DNA from: Verrucomicrobiia bacterium
Lineage (GTDB): Bacteria; Verrucomicrobiota; Verrucomicrobiia; Opitutales; Opitutaceae
Assembly: GCA_030424825.1 (NCBI GenBank)
Contig: JAUHWE010000198.1
Location: 1 to 7,730 of the forward strand
DNA: 7,730 bases
Direction of reading: 5' to 3'
Positions 6,970 through 7,730 of this stretch are shown piece after piece; position 1 is the first letter of the stretch, and the number at the start of each line of letters is the position of its first letter. Made by a program: the position numbers and the translations under genes. Under the pieces are notes generated by a model. The model was not told the origin of the DNA. It worked only from the letters and a program-made list of their open reading frames with translations, and ran no database searches.

Positions 6970-7464
6970 CTACCGTTTTCCCATTCGCCAAAAATCGAGG
7001 CTATCGCTAAGCCAAACGTCCTCTTCATTCTCCGGGTTAGGATATTCCATCGGCCATAGCGCTGTGACTAGTATCCGAAAATTAGCGACAAAGCATCCAA
7101 ACAGGCCGATCCAAATCCAGCCCCAAGGCTCAAACCACCATAAGCTAGCTCCCAAACTAATCGTAATGACCAGAGTCGCGGCGGGGCCTCCCGCGATAAT
7201 CCAACGCTGAGTGGATGGGGTCTCTAAAGTCCGGTCATAGGAGGTAGATCCATACCGAAACCCCGCGATGCCTAGCTCTATCGACAAGCGTCCTAGCTGT
7301 AGTTTAATCGGTTCCCGGCTTCTGCCGACTCTTAAGGTCACAGGCTGCTTCGTCATCACCAGCGCGACCAACGCATGTCCGAGCTCGTGAACGAGTACTC
7401 CCAAGTAGATTCCATCGAGCAGGGCGACCGCAAACCACAAGACTTTCAAGATGAGGAACTCCAT
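6970..7464 (-). CDS. Small M50-like (site-2-protease-type) membrane metalloprotease
   Basis: This 164-residue protein has an N-terminal membrane segment (about 3-25) running directly into the zinc-binding motif HELGH at 26-30, as in M50 intramembrane or membrane-embedded metalloproteases. A soluble, charged stretch (39-86) follows. 'GGPAATL' at 92-98 opens a second membrane segment (about 88-108), and a third lies at about 114-137 ('WGWIWIGLFGCFVANFRIL'). The classical M50 third-ligand motif (LDG) is not obvious; Asp149 or Asp154 in 'EDVWLSDSLDFW' could take that place. No PDZ domain is present and it is much shorter than RseP, so it belongs with the compact M50B-like proteins, whose substrates are mostly unknown. 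The ATG at 7464 overlaps the TGA of the upstream hydrolase gene by one base (TGATG), which fixes the start and implies translational coupling. It converges on the exported-protein gene with 54 bp between stops. Confidence 0.82.
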   Translation of the reverse strand: MEFLILKVLWFAVALLDGIYLGVLVHELGHALVALVMTKQPVTLRVGRSREPIKLQLGRLSIELGIAGFRYGSTSYDRTLETPSTQRWIIAGGPAATLVITISLGASLWWFEPWGWIWIGLFGCFVANFRILVTALWPMEYPNPENEEDVWLSDSLDFWRMGKR

Positions 7465-7730
7465 CAGTCTTCAACATCGTCACTCTTCAAGAATTTGGCA
7501 ACTAGCGAAACGAACTCCTCGCGATACTCGAAGTGCGGATTGTGGCCACTTTCCGCGATCACCTCGATCACACTCTTCGGAAAAATCCGGCTCATTCCCG
7601 GATAGTCGGACGGCTCCGAATAGCTCGATCGTCCTCCCATCACAAAAAGCGTCTCACCTTCAAACCGGTGTTCTGAATTCAGGGGAGATCCCTCGATCTC
7701 TCGCTGATTCGCTTCAAGGGCTTCAATATT
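7464..7730 (-). CDS. Alpha/beta hydrolase, C-terminal end (partial)
   Basis: This is the last 88 codons of a gene that begins beyond the right edge; the frame is open from 7730 to TGA at 7466-7464. The sequence shows the typical end of an alpha/beta-hydrolase fold: the strand 'FEGETLFVMGGRSSY' that carries the third acidic region, 'MSRIFPKSVIEVI', then 'AESGHNPHFEYREEFVSLVA', where His63 of the visible part, after a Gly, is the expected catalytic histidine. The final helix 'EEFVSLVAKFL' is also usual. The nucleophile Ser and oxyanion region lie outside the window, so substrate class (esterase, lipase, thioesterase or other) cannot be judged. Its stop overlaps the start of the M50-like gene, so the two form a coupled pair. 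Confidence 0.85.
   Translation of the reverse strand, partial: NIEALEANQREIEGSPLNSEHRFEGETLFVMGGRSSYSEPSDYPGMSRIFPKSVIEVIAESGHNPHFEYREEFVSLVAKFLKSDDVED

Overview
The window looks like ordinary chromosome from a free-living Gram-negative-type bacterium of moderate GC content. The closest match to my memory of family sequences is the PVC group, probably Verrucomicrobiota. The reasons are the FabD form with GLSLGE at the nucleophile, a DUF11-type surface protein, and a DUF4375 protein with the long 'YEGREKW...LHWLHLEVYKGGFWQYFYNSTG' core. This placement is inference from remembered family features and was not searched. I see no mobile element, CRISPR array, tRNA, rRNA or phage gene.

Layout: (1) 1-344, plus strand: the 3' end of a DUF11-type repeat protein, cut by the window edge. 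(2) 407-2203, minus: lepA, complete, converging on the DUF11 gene. (3) 2204-2601: a gene-free stretch with overlapping inverted repeats about 135-160 bp upstream of lepA. (4) 2602-3188, plus: a DUF4375-like gene whose reading frame changes at least twice, so it is called a pseudogene (or a sequence with indel errors). (5) 3293-4213, minus: fabD. (6) 4306-5865, minus: an NtrC-type sigma-54-dependent response regulator. (7) 6046-6915, plus: an exported beta-propeller-like protein, divergent from the regulator. (8) 7464-7730 and 6970-7464, minus: the C-terminal end of an alpha/beta hydrolase followed by a small M50-like membrane metalloprotease, with stop and start overlapping by one base.

How they work together: most genes are unrelated housekeeping or cell-envelope functions (translation fidelity, fatty-acid synthesis, transcriptional control, secreted and membrane proteins). 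Only two associations are supported by layout. The regulator and fabD are co-directional with a 92-bp gap, so they may share a transcript. The hydrolase and the M50-like protein are almost certainly translationally coupled. The regulator has no histidine kinase beside it in this window.

I did not find a convincing undescribed system. The best second-look items are the broken DUF4375 gene, where restoring one A joins two conserved halves, the five-fold C/W-[ES]-x-[IL] pattern in the exported protein, and the small M50-like protein coupled to a hydrolase.
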